64,000 bases of DNA from Ovis canadensis (taxonomy: Eukaryota > Chordata > Mammalia > Artiodactyla > Bovidae). The DNA is taken from NCBI RefSeq assembly GCF_042477335.2, contig NC_091263.1, positions 65,590,501 through 65,654,500 on the forward strand, written 5' to 3'. Made by a program: the position numbers and the translations under genes. This document shows positions 63,686 through 64,000 of the stretch, one piece after another. The notes under the pieces are model-generated. The model was given only the letters and a program-made list of their open reading frames with translations. It did not search any database and was not told the DNA's origin. The stretch's first letter is position 1, and every line of letters starts with the position of its first letter.

Positions 63686-64000
63686 AAAAAAAAACCCACA
63701 AAAACCAAAACCAACCAAACAACAAAAACAAGAGCAATTAAATAGTATATATCACAAATAGCACCGATTAAAAAAAACTGCTTAAAAAATCCCAGAGGGT
63801 TCTTGACTTACAATTTAGTTTTGTGATGTTTACTATTATGTGCATGTGATTACCATCAACACAGTGAGCTTTTACAGATATAATTAATATAATGCTAATT
63901 TTAATATCATGAAGTCATAATTTAACAAAGACTCCTTTAACTCATCACCAAGTCTGATTTGTGCTTACCTAAATCACAGTAAACCCTCTAGGAGTTTCTG

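Overview
This is a mammalian nuclear window, and ruminant in particular. It carries several copies of the ruminant SINEs Bov-A2 and Bov-tA (near 851, 11086, 20862, 21229 and 62825) and the cetartiodactyl tRNA-derived CHR SINE (near 457, 8236, 33586, 57892 and others). Gene content and order match the segment on human 3p21.31, read in the opposite direction. Coding exons were worked out by hand from splice sites and reading phase. Four genes are complete, in phase and close to their usual mammalian protein length, and a fifth (P4HTM) is complete at 494 residues.

Layout. 1-15540: last seven coding exons and 3' UTR of QRICH1 (+), with introns full of old LINE, MIR and MER5 copies. 15640-20700: IMPDH2 (+), 14 exons, 514 aa. 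21785-22746: NDUFAF3 (-), 5 exons, 184 aa. 22400-24000: CpG island, followed by the microRNA pair mir-191 and mir-425 (+). 25811-28743: DALRD3 (+), 12 exons, 541 aa. 28957-36674: WDR6 (-), 6 exons, 1124 aa, tail-to-tail with DALRD3. 37182-50722: P4HTM (-), 9 exons, 494 aa. 52600-63388: last ten coding exons and 3' UTR of ARIH2 (-), which continues beyond the right edge.

Biology. IMPDH2 makes XMP for guanine nucleotides. NDUFAF3 assembles mitochondrial complex I. DALRD3 and WDR6 are both cofactors of tRNA methyltransferases. P4HTM is an ER-membrane 2-oxoglutarate oxygenase. ARIH2 is an RBR ubiquitin ligase. QRICH1 is a stress-response regulator with a domain descended from a Crypton transposon. 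The genes are closely packed but unrelated in pathway, apart from the two tRNA-modification partners.

Most interesting finding: the large second intron of P4HTM holds, on the opposite strand (about 44.1-46.4 kb), the decayed but still recognisable exons of a secreted Frizzled-related protein gene. The Frizzled cysteine-rich domain and netrin-like domain pieces keep matching splice sites and phases but carry frameshifts and lost cysteines. The residues look most like sizzled, a gene I recall as absent from placental mammals. Other notable points are an in-frame 72-base candidate cassette exon at the IMPDH2 active-site loop, a dead duplicate of an ARIH2 IBR exon, direct repeats flanking P4HTM exon 4, and a GC-AG intron in P4HTM. 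I recognised no retroviral or LTR element, CRISPR array, rRNA gene or true tRNA gene.
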